DNA from: Bauldia litoralis
Lineage (GTDB): Bacteria; Pseudomonadota; Alphaproteobacteria; Rhizobiales; Kaistiaceae
DNA: 64,000 nt
Direction: 5' to 3'
Assembly (NCBI GenBank): GCA_945882315.1
Contig: CAMCWB010000002.1
Span: forward strand, 1-64,000
Both the position numbers and the translations under genes were made by a program. This document shows, in pieces, positions 17,602 through 27,514 of this stretch (positions are counted from its first letter, which is position 1; the number at the start of each line of letters is the position of its first letter). The notes under the pieces were generated by a model. It was not told the origin of the DNA, ran no database searches, and saw only the letters and a list, made by a program, of their open reading frames with translations.

Positions 17602-20600
17602 TTATTGGCCGAGCAGCGATTTGAGAAGATCGGTTGCCGGATCGGACGGCGGCTCCGGCGGAACCTCTTGCGGCGGTGCCAGTTCGGCGGACGGCGCATC
17701 CGCGGGCGGTTCGGCCGGGGGTGGTTCGACCGGCGCCTCGGCCGGCGGCGGCGCCAGATCGAGGGGAGGCTGGTCGGCCGGCGGCAGCGGCAGAGGTTCG
17801 GGCTGTGGCGGTTGGGCGGGCGCCTCGGCTTGCGGCGGCGCCGGCGGGACGGGCTGCGGTGTCTTGGGCTTCTTCGAGCCGCCGAAAAGCTGGTCGAGAC
17901 CCAGCTCTTTGGCGCCTTCCTTCAACTGGTCCTCGATACTCTTGCCGCCACTATCGCCCGAACCGGATGGCTTGCCACCGGAGCCGCCGAAAAGTCCGCC
18001 GCCGAGCTTCTTGAGCTGGTCGAAAGCCTTCTGCGGATCCTGAAGGATGCCCTCGATTTCGGGATAGAATTGCGGCCGGTCCCATGAGCCCTCGATGCGG
18101 ATCGGCACCGCGAAGCCTTCGAGGTCGCCGGAACTCCCCTGGCCGTCGAGCGAGGCGACGATCTTCGGATCGACACGATAGGCGAGCGTCCGCTTCGGGA
18201 TGTCGACCCGGCCGGCGCCGGTGACGCGGAGCAGCGGCCCGACCAGCGCGAAATCGTTGTTGGTGAGGATGCCATTGTCGATCGTGTAGGTGCCCGAGAG
18301 CTGGCTGAACTCGGTCTTCTCGTCGCCGCCCTGCTGCCAGCCGAGCAGCGTCTCGATCGACAGGTTCTGGATCATCTTGGGAATATTGATGCCGCGGATG
18401 GCGCCGTTGCGGAAATCGATCGCACCCTTGCCGTCGAGCGCCGCGGCAAGCGCCGCCGGGCTCGCGCCAGCAGCCCCGAGCTGGAACGACAGGGCGCCGG
18501 TGCCCTCGACTCGCGTGAAGCCGATCGCGTCCGTCAGGAAGGGCAGGAGGTCGAGGCTGTCGAGCCGGAAGAACGCGGCGACCGACGGCGTCGCGGCGCC
18601 GCCGTCGATCGACAGCGTGCCGACGCCGATGCCCGAATAGAGCGTCATCTCGGTCAGTTCGGCGTCGAGCTTGCCGCCCTTGATGGCGACGGTGAGGTTG
18701 GACGGGCCGATCTTGATCTGGTCGGCGATGATCTGCTCGGTCTTGAGGTTGAGCTGCGCGTCGATCGCCTTCAGCCCGTCGAAGGCGATGCGGTCATTGC
18801 TCCAGCCGCCGCCGCCACCGCCGGAAGCCCCGCTGCCGGACCTGCTTCCGCCCTTCGCGGCACCCGAGGCGACGAGATAGGGAGTGATGTCGAGCCGCGA
18901 CATGGCGAGGCCCGCCGTCACCTCCGGCTTGCCGCCGAAGGTCAGCTTGCCGGTGCCGACACCCTGCGAGCCGTCGAGCGAGAAGGCGGCATTGTCGAAG
19001 GAGAAGGCGTCGGCCGAGAGCGCCACGGCGCCTTCGATCGAGAAATTGGCGAGTCCGCCGCCACGCGCCATCGGCTGGCCGGTCCAGGCGAGAAGGTCGC
19101 GGAGCGAAGTTGTCACGAGCCGCACATTGCCGGCGCCGAGGCCGGACAGGCTGGCTTTGCCGTCAAAGCCGAATTCGACGCGCGCCGACTTGGCATCGAT
19201 CGAGACGGAAGAGCTTTGTCCGGCGGCGATCGCCCGCGGCTCGCCGCGCGCCGATATATCGAAGCGCTCGCCCCGCCAGGTGAAGCCGCCGCGCGTCGTG
19301 ATCGGTTCGGCGAGCGAGGTGAACTCCGCCGTCACATCGAGATCGTCGATCTCGTTCGCCGCCGCATCGCCGCCGACCAGCCGGGCAAGGTCGAGACCGG
19401 TGACATGGCCGTTCAGCAGCGAGACGCGCCCGTTGCCGTCGAGATTTTCGATGAGCGCCGGTTGCGTCTCGCCACGCGTCCGGAAGGAGATGTCGAGCGT
19501 CAAATTGCCGGCATCGACCGGCACATTCGCGCCGATCAGCGCCACCAGCCCGGCCGCGTCGAGGCCGTTCATCTCGACCGTGCCGCTGACCATCGGCACG
19601 CCGCTGCTTGTCTCGATGTTCAACGCGCCGGTCCCCGGTGCACCGTTGACCCGCGCCGAGCGGATCGTCGCACCGAGATTGCCGCCGGCGATCTGGAGGT
19701 CGACGCCGAGGCCGCTGATCGGCACCTGGCCGACGAGAAATTCCTTGGCCGAGAAATCGATATTGGCGTCGAGGAGCCGGAGCGCCGAGAGGTCGATGGG
19801 CTGCTCGCCTTGCGACACGCGGTCGCTGCTGCCGGATGCGGACGAGCCTCCTTCGGATGAAGACCGGCCGAGGAAGAGCGCCGTGTCGAACTGGTCCGCC
19901 TCGATCTTGAGGCCGACTCCCGGTCGCGCCCGGTCGAGACCGATGGCGGCACCGCCGGTTGCCTTCAGCCCGCCGAGATCGACGGCATACTGCTCGATCA
20001 GGATCTGGCTGGCGCTGGCCGCGACCCGCGCCTCCGTCGTGAAGGCGCCGAAGGCCGGCAGATCGGGGAGCGCGACGCCGAGGCCGCCGGCGAAGGCCCG
20101 GAGCGAGTCGCCCTTGGTCTCGACCGTGCCGTTGAAGAAGGTATCGCCGGCAAGCGCCGTGCCCTGCGCCGTCACCGCGCCCAGCGCCGAGGTCAGCGTC
20201 ATCTCGACCGGCACCTGCTCGAAGCGCGTTGGGTCGGGGCGCGCACCGATCGAGAGCGACAACTCGTTCTCGACGCCGAGCCGCGTGAAGCCGCCGTCGA
20301 TCGTGCCGGCACCGTCGAGCTTCGGCACCTTGATCTCGAGGTTGAGCGCCTCGATGCGCTCCTCATGGCCGCTGGCTGCGTTCCGCCAGATCAGCGTGCC
20401 GTCGGCGATGGCGATGCGTCCGATGCTCAGCCGGTCGAGGACGGTGACTGCATCCGACGATGCGCCGCCTGCGGGTGCCGCGGGCTCGGCCGGCGCGGCG
20501 ATCATGTCCTCGATGCTGCCGGGCTCCGTGGCAGCGGCGGGCGCTTCCGCGATATCCCAATTGGTCCGTCCATCGGCGTCGGTCTCGACCAGGATCACCG

Positions 20601-20925
20601 GCCGGGTGATGGTGACGCCATAGACCTCGATCGTGCCGGTGAGGAGCGGCAGCAGGCTCAGCCCGAAGGAGACGGATTCGACCGAGAAGGCCTCCGTGCC
20701 GCTGGCGAGCCCGGCGATACCGATGCCGTCCGCCGAGAGCCGCGCCGTCGGGAAGACGCTGAAAGTGATCGGCCCGTCGATGCGGGCGGCGCGCCCGGTC
20801 GCCGCCTCGATGCGCGAGGCCAGCTCGGTGCGGATCGATTCCGCCGACAGGAAGAGTGGCAAAGCGGCGAGCGCAATCCCGATGAACGCCAAGAAGGCAA
20901 TGAACGCGACAATGAGCTTTTTCAG
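17602..20925 (-). CDS. AsmA-family protein with Pro-rich C-terminus, apparent CTG start
   Basis: About 1107 residues. AsmA-like proteins are inner-membrane-anchored, repeat-built beta proteins implicated in envelope lipid transport and outer-membrane biogenesis. An N-terminal anchor is followed by AARIDGPITFSVFPTARLSADGI and many beta repeats, ending in the typical GAIDFRNGAIRGINIPKMI region and a Pro/Ala/Glu-rich tail of about 85 residues. No ATG, GTG or TTG gives a complete anchor: a TTG at 20892 starts inside it, whereas a CTG at 20925, with GAGGG 8 bases upstream, adds a Lys-Lys pair and completes the helix. An in-frame stop lies just upstream. Confidence 0.88.
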   Translation of the reverse strand: MKKLIVAFIAFLAFIGIALAALPLFLSAESIRTELASRIEAATGRAARIDGPITFSVFPTARLSADGIGIAGLASGTEAFSVESVSFGLSLLPLLTGTIEVYGVTITRPVILVETDADGRTNWDIAEAPAAATEPGSIEDMIAAPAEPAAPAGGASSDAVTVLDRLSIGRIAIADGTLIWRNAASGHEERIEALNLEIKVPKLDGAGTIDGGFTRLGVENELSLSIGARPDPTRFEQVPVEMTLTSALGAVTAQGTALAGDTFFNGTVETKGDSLRAFAGGLGVALPDLPAFGAFTTEARVAASASQILIEQYAVDLGGLKATGGAAIGLDRARPGVGLKIEADQFDTALFLGRSSSEGGSSASGSSDRVSQGEQPIDLSALRLLDANIDFSAKEFLVGQVPISGLGVDLQIAGGNLGATIRSARVNGAPGTGALNIETSSGVPMVSGTVEMNGLDAAGLVALIGANVPVDAGNLTLDISFRTRGETQPALIENLDGNGRVSLLNGHVTGLDLARLVGGDAAANEIDDLDVTAEFTSLAEPITTRGGFTWRGERFDISARGEPRAIAAGQSSSVSIDAKSARVEFGFDGKASLSGLGAGNVRLVTTSLRDLLAWTGQPMARGGGLANFSIEGAVALSADAFSFDNAAFSLDGSQGVGTGKLTFGGKPEVTAGLAMSRLDITPYLVASGAAKGGSRSGSGASGGGGGGWSNDRIAFDGLKAIDAQLNLKTEQIIADQIKIGPSNLTVAIKGGKLDAELTEMTLYSGIGVGTLSIDGGAATPSVAAFFRLDSLDLLPFLTDAIGFTRVEGTGALSFQLGAAGASPAALAAALDGKGAIDFRNGAIRGINIPKMIQNLSIETLLGWQQGGDEKTEFSQLSGTYTIDNGILTNNDFALVGPLLRVTGAGRVDIPKRTLAYRVDPKIVASLDGQGSSGDLEGFAVPIRIEGSWDRPQFYPEIEGILQDPQKAFDQLKKLGGGLFGGSGGKPSGSGDSGGKSIEDQLKEGAKELGLDQLFGGSKKPKTPQPVPPAPPQAEAPAQPPQPEPLPLPPADQPPLDLAPPPAEAPVEPPPAEPPADAPSAELAPPQEVPPEPPSDPATDLLKSLLGQ

Positions 20926-20949
20926 GATCGTTTCCCTCGGCGCCCGAAA

Positions 20950-20993
20950 GCAATGTCAGGAAAAGTGGGAACCGGTTTTCCGTCCGACATTGC
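20950..20993. repeat. Short palindromic intergenic element of the rhizobial type
   Basis: A 44-base imperfect palindrome with outer arms GCAATGTC / GACATTGC and inner arms GGAAAA / TTTTCC around a GTGGGAACCGG core. The core resembles the dispersed elements with AAAAGTGGNAACCGGTTTT that I know from many rhizobial intergenic regions. It fills the gap between the AsmA gene and mutL, both on the minus strand, and could form a hairpin in the mRNA. Confidence 0.7.
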
Positions 20994-21007
20994 GCAAAAA
21001 ATCATGT

Positions 21008-22795
21008 CTACCGCCGGCCGAAAAGCCGTTCGATATCGGCGAGCTTCAGTTCGATGTAGGTCGGCCGGCCGTGATTGCATTCGCTGGCGTTCGGCGTTGC
21101 CTCGATCTCGCGCAGGAGCGCGTCCATCTCCGCCGGCTTCATCCGCCGGCCGGCGCGCACCGAGCCATGACAGGCCATGCGCGAGGCGATGCGGTCGAGC
21201 CGGTCGCGGAGGCTCGTGGTGCGATCCCATTCGGCAAGCTCGTCGGCGAGATCGCGGACGAGCGCCGCCGCGTCGACATTGCCGAGCATCGACGGCGTCT
21301 CGCGGATGACCACGGCGCCGGGCCCGAAGCGCTCGACGGTGAGCCCGCAGCCGGCAAGCTCGGCGGCCCGCGCCGTCAGCCGGTCGACATCGTCTTCCGG
21401 CAGCTCGACGACTTCCGGGATGAGCAGGATCTGGCGCGGCACGCCACGCGTATCGAGCGATTTCTTCAGCCGCTCATAGACCAGGCGCTCATGGGCGGCG
21501 TGCTGGTCGACGATGACCAGCCCATCCTCGGTCTGCGCGACGATATAGGTCTCGTGGATCTGCGCCCGCGCCGCACCGAGCGGATAGGCGAGGTCGTCCG
21601 GCGCGGTCTCGGCGACCTGCCGCGCATCCGCCGACGGGCGGGCGGCAAAGGCGGCCTGGGCAGGCTCGGCGAAGCCGCGAAGCGGCGTGACGTTGCCCTG
21701 CGGGCGGAAGGAGGCGGGCGCCGGGATCGGCCTGAGCGGCCGCGTCTGGCCGAGCGGCCGGAAGGCGGCAATGGTGGCGCCGGCGGCCGCGGTCGAGGAG
21801 CGCGGGCCGGTGCCGGCAAAAGCGTCGCGGATCGCGCCGACGATCAGCCCGCGCACCAGCCCCGGATCGCGGAAGCGCACTTCGGCCTTGGCCGGATGGA
21901 CATTGACGTCGACCTCCGCCGGATCGAGCGTCAGGAAGAGGACGGCGACGGGATGCCGGTCGCGCTTCAGCTGGTCGGCATAGGCCCCGCGGAGCGCCCC
22001 GATGAGCTGCTTGTCGCGCACCGAGCGGCCGTTGACGTAGAGGAATTGCGACAGGCTGTTGGCCTTGTTGAAGGTCGGCAGGCCGACGAAGCCCTGCAGC
22101 CGCACGCCTTCGCGCACCGCATCGATCGCCAGCGAATTCGGCCCGAAATCGCTGCCGATCAGCTCAGAGAGCCGATGCAGCCTGGCGCCATCGCCCGTGG
22201 CGGCAGAAAGGTCGGTCGCCGTCCGGTCGCTGCCCGACAGCGAGAAACGGATTTCCGGATGCGCCATGGCGAGGCGGCGCACGATATCGGTGATCGCCGA
22301 TGCTTCTGCGCGTTCCGATTTCAGGAATTTGAGCCGTGCCGGCGTCGCGAAGAAGAGGTCGCGGACCTCGACGCGCGTCCCGGCCGGCAGCGACACCGGC
22401 CGCAGCGGCGCAACGGTGCCGCCCTCGATGGAGACCTCGAAGGCGTCGGCCGAACCGGCCCGCCGCGAGGCGATGGCGAGCCGTGCCACCGAGCCGATCG
22501 AGGCCAGCGCCTCGCCACGGAAGCCGAGCGTATCGATCCGCTCGAGGCCGGTTTCAAGCTTGGAGGTGCAATAGCGCTCGACCGACAGCGCCAAATCGTC
22601 CGGTGCCATGCCGATCCCGTCATCGGTGACCCGGATCAGCGCCACGCCGCCGGCTGCGGTGACGATCTCGATCCGCCGCGCCCCGGCATCGATGGCGTTC
22701 TCGACCAGTTCCTTGACGACACTCGCAGGGCGCTCGACCACTTCGCCAGCGGCGATGCGGTTGATCGTCTCCTCCGAGAGGCGGCGAATGGGCAT
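21008..22795 (-). CDS. mutL: DNA mismatch repair protein MutL (endonuclease type)
   Basis: A 595-residue mismatch-repair coordinator. The GHKL ATPase domain has [20 protein letters not shown] with the catalytic Glu, DDGIGM and [12 protein letters not shown]. The C-terminal dimerisation domain carries [12 protein letters not shown], matching the metal-binding endonuclease motif DQHA(X)2E(X)4E, plus [12 protein letters not shown] and CNHGRPT. It is therefore the nicking type found in bacteria without MutH, unlike E. coli MutL. The start ATG (22795) gives the canonical [19 protein letters not shown] beginning. Confidence 0.97.
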   Translation of the reverse strand: MPIRRLSEETINRIAAGEVVERPASVVKELVENAIDAGARRIEIVTAAGGVALIRVTDDGIGMAPDDLALSVERYCTSKLETGLERIDTLGFRGEALASIGSVARLAIASRRAGSADAFEVSIEGGTVAPLRPVSLPAGTRVEVRDLFFATPARLKFLKSERAEASAITDIVRRLAMAHPEIRFSLSGSDRTATDLSAATGDGARLHRLSELIGSDFGPNSLAIDAVREGVRLQGFVGLPTFNKANSLSQFLYVNGRSVRDKQLIGALRGAYADQLKRDRHPVAVLFLTLDPAEVDVNVHPAKAEVRFRDPGLVRGLIVGAIRDAFAGTGPRSSTAAAGATIAAFRPLGQTRPLRPIPAPASFRPQGNVTPLRGFAEPAQAAFAARPSADARQVAETAPDDLAYPLGAARAQIHETYIVAQTEDGLVIVDQHAAHERLVYERLKKSLDTRGVPRQILLIPEVVELPEDDVDRLTARAAELAGCGLTVERFGPGAVVIRETPSMLGNVDAAALVRDLADELAEWDRTTSLRDRLDRIASRMACHGSVRAGRRMKPAEMDALLREIEATPNASECNHGRPTYIELKLADIERLFGRR

Positions 22796-22865
22796 GGCAG
22801 ACCTCGATTGGAACCGCGTGAGTCTGCCGGATTCGCGGGGCCGGCGAAAGGCCTTGAGCCTTCTA

Positions 22866-24134
22866 TCAACCGTTCGTGACACGCCAGCCGATATCGCTCC
22901 GGCAGAAGCCGTCCGGCCAGTCGATCCGCCCGACCGCCTCATAGGCGCGGCGCTTGGCGTCGGCGATCGACGGCGCCCGCGCCGTGACGTTGAGGACGCG
23001 GCCGCCGGCGGCGACGATACCGCCGTCCTTGGCCGCCGTCCCGGCATGGAACACCTTCACGCCACCGCCCTTTTCCGCGGCCTCTATGCCGTTGATTACG
23101 CCGCCCTTGGCATAGGCGCCGGGATAGCCCTTTGCCGCCATGACCACGGTCAGCGCCGAATCGGTGCTCCAGCGCGGCGTCACAGTGGCGAGCCGGCCTT
23201 CGGCGGTCGCCGCCAGAAGTTCTAGAAGATCGCTGTCCAGCCGCAGCATCATGGCCTGCGTCTCGGGGTCGCCGAAGCGGACGTTATACTCGATGAGTTG
23301 CGGCCCCTTGGCGGTCAGCATCAGCCCGGCATAGAGGACGCCCCTGAAGGGCACGCCGCGTTTGGCCATCGCGGCGATGGTCGGCCGCACGATCTCGGCC
23401 AGCGTCCGCTCGATAAGCGCCGGGATCATCACCGGCGCCGGTGAATAAGCCCCCATGCCGCCGGTGTTGGGGCCGGTATCGCCCTCGCCAACGCGCTTGT
23501 GGTCCTGCGCGGTGACAAGCGGCAGCACCGTCTCGCCGTCGGAAAGCGCGAAGAAGCTCGCTTCCTCGCCTTCGAGGAATTCCTCGATGACGACGGAGGC
23601 GCCGGCCGCTCCGAAGGCGCCGGCAAAGCAGTCGGCGACCGCCGCAAGCGCTTCCTCGACGGTCATCGCCACCGTCACCCCCTTGCCGGCGGCAAGGCCG
23701 TCGGCCTTGACGACGACCGGGGCGCCGACCTGCCGGACATAGGCGGCGGCAGCACTGCCGTCCTCGAAGCGTTGGTAGGCGGCGGTCGGGATATCGGCCT
23801 CGGCGCAGAGATCCTTGGTGTAGCCCTTGGAGCCTTCGAGCTGTGCCGCGGCCCGGCTCGGGCCGAAGGCCTTGATGCCGGCGGCGGCGAGATCGTCGAC
23901 GAGGCCCGCGACCAGCGGCGCTTCCGGCCCGACGACGACGAGATCGATCGCTTCCTTGCGGCAGAAGGCGATGATCGCCGGATGATCGGCCGGATCGAGC
24001 CCGACGAGGTCCGCATGTTCGGCGATTCCCGGATTGCCGGGCGCCGCAAAGAACTTCGTTAGAAGCGGGCTTTGCGCGATTTTCCAGGCGAGCGCGTGCT
24101 CGCGTCCACCCGAACCGATCAGAAGAACCTTCAT
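22866..24134 (-). CDS. purD: Phosphoribosylamine-glycine ligase
   Basis: Catalyses the ATP-dependent addition of glycine to phosphoribosylamine, step two of purine synthesis. The 422-residue protein starts [18 protein letters not shown]; the ATP-grasp domain shows [42 protein letters not shown] and [21 protein letters not shown], ending with [12 protein letters not shown] (metal ligands). The ATG at 24134 was chosen over upstream codons because it begins the conserved N-terminal domain. Confidence 0.97.
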   Translation of the reverse strand: MKVLLIGSGGREHALAWKIAQSPLLTKFFAAPGNPGIAEHADLVGLDPADHPAIIAFCRKEAIDLVVVGPEAPLVAGLVDDLAAAGIKAFGPSRAAAQLEGSKGYTKDLCAEADIPTAAYQRFEDGSAAAAYVRQVGAPVVVKADGLAAGKGVTVAMTVEEALAAVADCFAGAFGAAGASVVIEEFLEGEEASFFALSDGETVLPLVTAQDHKRVGEGDTGPNTGGMGAYSPAPVMIPALIERTLAEIVRPTIAAMAKRGVPFRGVLYAGLMLTAKGPQLIEYNVRFGDPETQAMMLRLDSDLLELLAATAEGRLATVTPRWSTDSALTVVMAAKGYPGAYAKGGVINGIEAAEKGGGVKVFHAGTAAKDGGIVAAGGRVLNVTARAPSIADAKRRAYEAVGRIDWPDGFCRSDIGWRVTNG

Positions 24135-24244
24135 CGCGTAACCCGCATCCATGGCTTTCGCGGCGCTTAGCAAGCGCGACGCCATGTGTCTATACGCCGG
24201 CGAAGCTTCCGCCTATGACGGTCCTCCGGTCAGAAGGTCGCCCC

Positions 24245-25192
24245 ATGGAAGCCGCAGAAAACCGCGAAACCACCGTTCCCGACGCGCCGAAAGGCAATTG
24301 GGTCGACCGTTTCCTGCCGTCTCCCGCCCGGCCCTATGCCCGTCTCGCCCGTCTCGACCGGCCGATCGGCTGGTGGCTCCTGCTCTGGCCGTGCTGGTGG
24401 TCCTCGGCCCTCGCCACCAACTGGCTCGAGGTGCCGCTGCCCGTCCCGGTGCACCTGCTGCTGTTTCTCGTCGGTGCCATCGTCATGCGCGGCGCCGGCT
24501 GCACCTATAACGACATCGTCGACCGCAAGATCGACGCAAAAGTCGAGCGGACCCGGCACCGTCCGATCCCGAGCGGCCAGGTCAGCGTCACGGCGGCAAT
24601 CGTCTTCCTCTGCCTGCAACTCCTGATCGGCCTCTTTGTCCTGATCCAGTTCGGGGTCTTCACGATCCTGCTGGGGCTCGCCTCGCTCGGCACGATCGTC
24701 ATCTACCCCTTCCTGAAACGCTTCACCAACTGGCCGCAACTGGGTTTGGGCATTGCCTTTTCCTGGGGCGCGCTAATGGGCTGGTCGGGCCTGCTCGACG
24801 ATTTCTATGAGGCCTCGGTCCTGCTCTATTTCGGTTGCGTCTTCTGGGTGATCGGCTACGACACGATCTATGCCCTTCAGGACAAGGAAGACGACGCGCT
24901 GGCCGGCGTGCATTCGACTGCGCTGCTGTTCGGCGAGCGCGCCAAGATCCTGGTCGGAATCTGCTATGCGATCGCGACGGCCTTCTTCGCAGCGGCCTTT
25001 TACTTTGCCGAGGTCGAGATCGTCGGATTCATTGGATTGGGGTTAGGCGCCGCGCATCTCGCCTGGCAGGTTACGACGCTCGACACGGAAAACCCGGATC
25101 GCTGCCTGCGTCTGTTCCGCTCCAACCGCGATTACGGCTGGATCATTTTCTTGGCCATCGTCGTCGACGGCCTGCTCACCGGCTATTGGTGA
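24245..25192 (+). CDS. ubiA: 4-hydroxybenzoate polyprenyltransferase
   Basis: An integral membrane prenyltransferase of 315 residues that attaches the polyprenyl tail to 4-hydroxybenzoate in ubiquinone synthesis. The two Asp-rich Mg2+-diphosphate motifs are present as YNDIVDRKID and YALQDKEDDALAGVHS, with RPIPSGQVS between them. Around eight hydrophobic helices follow. The ATG at 24245 is preceded by AGAAGG at a suitable distance and is preferred to an ATG at 24215. It is divergent from purD. Confidence 0.95.
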   Translation: MEAAENRETTVPDAPKGNWVDRFLPSPARPYARLARLDRPIGWWLLLWPCWWSSALATNWLEVPLPVPVHLLLFLVGAIVMRGAGCTYNDIVDRKIDAKVERTRHRPIPSGQVSVTAAIVFLCLQLLIGLFVLIQFGVFTILLGLASLGTIVIYPFLKRFTNWPQLGLGIAFSWGALMGWSGLLDDFYEASVLLYFGCVFWVIGYDTIYALQDKEDDALAGVHSTALLFGERAKILVGICYAIATAFFAAAFYFAEVEIVGFIGLGLGAAHLAWQVTTLDTENPDRCLRLFRSNRDYGWIIFLAIVVDGLLTGYW

Positions 25193-25194
25193 GA

Positions 25195-25782
25195 TCAATC
25201 CCGGGCAATGATCTCGTGACCGGAAAGGATTTCGATCTCGCCGGCCTTCAGCCCGGTCTTCCGCCGGGTCAGGAAGCGCGGCCGCCGGTTGGCGAAGAAG
25301 GAATGACGCCGGCGCGGCCGTGACGGCAGGCGGCGGATGGCGCCGATCTGGTCGACCGGCTGCTCGACTGTGCCGTCCGGCGCGACGAGAAGCAGCGGCA
25401 AGCCGAGAACGCGTCCCCAGGCCTGCCAGTCGGCGGCGACGTCGGCCGGATCGTCGGCGACGATCAGCGGCAGGCTGAAGGACGGGTCGCGATGCATGAG
25501 TTCGACGGTGACTTCGATATCGCCGTCCTGCCCGATCGGCACGATGCGGACCGCGACGCCCTCGAAAGCCTTGATGGGCAGGCGCACCGTAACCGGCGCA
25601 CCGGAGGGCGACGGCCGTTTCAGGATGGCTTCCTGGCGATCGAGCACGATGACGGCTTCGACGCGCCGTGCCCCCGTTCCGATCCCCGCCGAATACCGGG
25701 CCGGAAGGTCCATGGGATCGAGGCGGAAGGTCCGCCCGGACCCCATGGAAACTTCGCCGGCCGCTGCTGTCTGACGCCTCAA
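25195..25782 (-). CDS. DUF6101-like hypothetical protein
   Basis: 195 residues, soluble. Features are FRLDPMDLPARYSA near the N-terminus, a repeated beta pattern (VTVRLPIKAFEGVAVRI) and an Arg-rich stretch SRPRRRHSFFANRRPRFLTR that could contact nucleic acid or lipid. It matches my recollection of the DUF6101 family of Rhizobiales, with moderate certainty; function unknown. The TTG at 25782 has GGGAG eight bases upstream; an internal ATG at 25746 is the alternative. It is convergent with ubiA, with only 2 bases between stops. Confidence 0.7.
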   Translation of the reverse strand: MRRQTAAAGEVSMGSGRTFRLDPMDLPARYSAGIGTGARRVEAVIVLDRQEAILKRPSPSGAPVTVRLPIKAFEGVAVRIVPIGQDGDIEVTVELMHRDPSFSLPLIVADDPADVAADWQAWGRVLGLPLLLVAPDGTVEQPVDQIGAIRRLPSRPRRRHSFFANRRPRFLTRRKTGLKAGEIEILSGHEIIARD

Positions 25783-25918
25783 ATTCGTTCTCCCTGGGTC
25801 CGTTTTCTGGACCTCGTCCGTGAGAGCGATGATGGCAGAACGCGCTCTGCGGCCGCTTAAGAAGGTCGGTTAAATTTGAGTGATTTCAGAGAGGGTTAGC
25901 GGTTGGTGACCGAAAAGT

Positions 25919-27349
25919 TCACAGAACCTTGCCGGGGTTGAAAATGCCGTTCGGATCAAGTGCCGCCTTGATCTTGCGCATCATCTCGAGCTCGACCTGA
26001 CTCTTGAATTGCGGCAGCAGCGCCCGCTTCAGCTGGCCGATGCCGTGCTCGGCCGAGACCGAGCCGCCGAGTTCGCCGACGATTTCGTGAATCAGCGCAT
26101 TGACGTCCTGCCAGCGAGCGAGGAAGGCCTGCTTGTCCATGTCGGGCGGCTGCGTGAAGTTGAAATGCATGTTGCCGTCGCCGATATGGCCGAAGGGCAC
26201 CGGCCGCGCCCCCGGCATGAACTCGGCCATCCGCGCGATGCCGCGGCGAAGCAACTCGGGCACGGCCGCGACCGGCACCGAGACGTCGTGCTTGATCGAG
26301 CCGCCCTCGAATTTCTGCACGTCGGGAATGCCGTGACGGATGTGCCAGAGGGCGCGCGCCTGCTCGATCGTCTCGGCAAGGACACCGTCCTCGATCAGTC
26401 CGGCTCCGGCGCCTTCCGCGAAAATCGCTTCGACCAGGGCGCGGGCGTCCGCGTCGGAACTGCCCGACGAAATCTCGAACAGCACATACCAGTTATGCCG
26501 GCCGGTGAGCGGATCGCGTGTTCCCGGCAAGTGCCGGAAGACGAAGTCGACGCAGAGCCGCGACATGATCTCGAAGGAGGTCAGCGACTGGCCGGCCTTG
26601 GCGCGGGCCCGATGGAAAAGCGCCAATGCCGCGTCCGGGTCGGCGACGCCGACAAAGGCGGTGCCGACGCCGCGCGGTCTCGGGAAGAGTTTCAACGCCG
26701 CCGCCGTGATGATGCCGAGCGTGCCCTCGGCGCCGATGAAGAGATTCTTGAGGTCGTAGCCGGTGTTGTCCTTGCGCAGCGTCCTGAGCCCGTTCCAGAC
26801 CTCGCCCGAGGCGAGCACGACTTCGAGCCCGAGCACGAGGTCGCGCGAATTGCCGTAGGCGAGCACCGCCGTGCCGCCGGCATTGGTCGAGAGGTTGCCG
26901 CCGATCTGGGCCGAGCCTTCGGCGGCGAGCGACAGCGGGAACAGGCGGTCGGCCTTGGCGGCCGCCGCCTGCGCATCGGCGAGGATGACGCCGGCTTCGA
27001 CAATCATCGCGTCGGCCCCCGGGTCGACCTTGCGGACCCGGTTCAGCCGCGACAGGGAAACGATGATCGCGGCGCCGCTGGCATCCGGCACCTGGCCGCC
27101 GACGAGCCCGGTATTGCCGCCTTGCGGCACGATCGGCGTTCGCGTCTCATTGGCGAGCCGGACGATCGCCGCGACCTCCTCGACGCTGCCCGGCCGCAGG
27201 ACCAGCGAGGTCCGGCCATGGAAGAGGTCGCGCGGCTCGGTCAGGAAGGGCACGATTTCCTGGGCGCCCCGGAGCGCATAGCCCGGGCCGACGATGGCGG
27301 CGAAACGGTCGATCAGGTCGCTGGCGAGCGACGGGGAGGGGGCATTCAT
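25919..27349 (-). CDS. FAD-linked 2-hydroxyacid dehydrogenase (GlcD / D-2-hydroxyglutarate dehydrogenase type)
   Basis: A 476-residue flavoprotein of the VAO/PCMH superfamily that oxidises D-2-hydroxyacids to 2-oxoacids. The FAD-binding domain has VPQGGNTGLVGGQVPD and GGNLSTNAGGTAVLAYGN; the cap and C-terminal part has PFGHIGDGNMHFN (metal and substrate His) and SAEHGIGQLKR. The pattern fits D-2-hydroxyglutarate or D-lactate dehydrogenases; the substrate cannot be fixed by eye. ATG at 27349 begins the conserved domain. It is divergent from the NAD-dependent 2-hydroxyacid dehydrogenase operon, with 165 bases between starts. Confidence 0.9.
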   Translation of the reverse strand: MNAPSPSLASDLIDRFAAIVGPGYALRGAQEIVPFLTEPRDLFHGRTSLVLRPGSVEEVAAIVRLANETRTPIVPQGGNTGLVGGQVPDASGAAIIVSLSRLNRVRKVDPGADAMIVEAGVILADAQAAAAKADRLFPLSLAAEGSAQIGGNLSTNAGGTAVLAYGNSRDLVLGLEVVLASGEVWNGLRTLRKDNTGYDLKNLFIGAEGTLGIITAAALKLFPRPRGVGTAFVGVADPDAALALFHRARAKAGQSLTSFEIMSRLCVDFVFRHLPGTRDPLTGRHNWYVLFEISSGSSDADARALVEAIFAEGAGAGLIEDGVLAETIEQARALWHIRHGIPDVQKFEGGSIKHDVSVPVAAVPELLRRGIARMAEFMPGARPVPFGHIGDGNMHFNFTQPPDMDKQAFLARWQDVNALIHEIVGELGGSVSAEHGIGQLKRALLPQFKSQVELEMMRKIKAALDPNGIFNPGKVL

Positions 27350-27457
27350 CGCGGCGGATATTAGGGGAGGCGCAAAACACAGTCGACGCATAAATATCGG
27401 GCGAGCTGACCGAGGAAATCGCCTCTCGACACTGCCCGGATAATTGATCAGAGATAG

Positions 27458-27473
27458 CCGAAAGCGTTCGGCG
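27458..27473. promoter_or_regulatory. Inverted repeat in divergent promoter region, possible operator
   Basis: GCCGAA-AGCG-TTCGGC is a perfect 6-base inverted repeat about 40 bases upstream of the dehydrogenase start, in the 165-base divergent region. It could be an operator or part of a leader hairpin; no regulator gene is adjacent. No convincing -35/-10 pair was found beside it. Confidence 0.3.
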
Positions 27474-27514
27474 CCAAAAAAACAAAGAGCCGAAAAATCA
27501 GAGGGAGGACTGGA

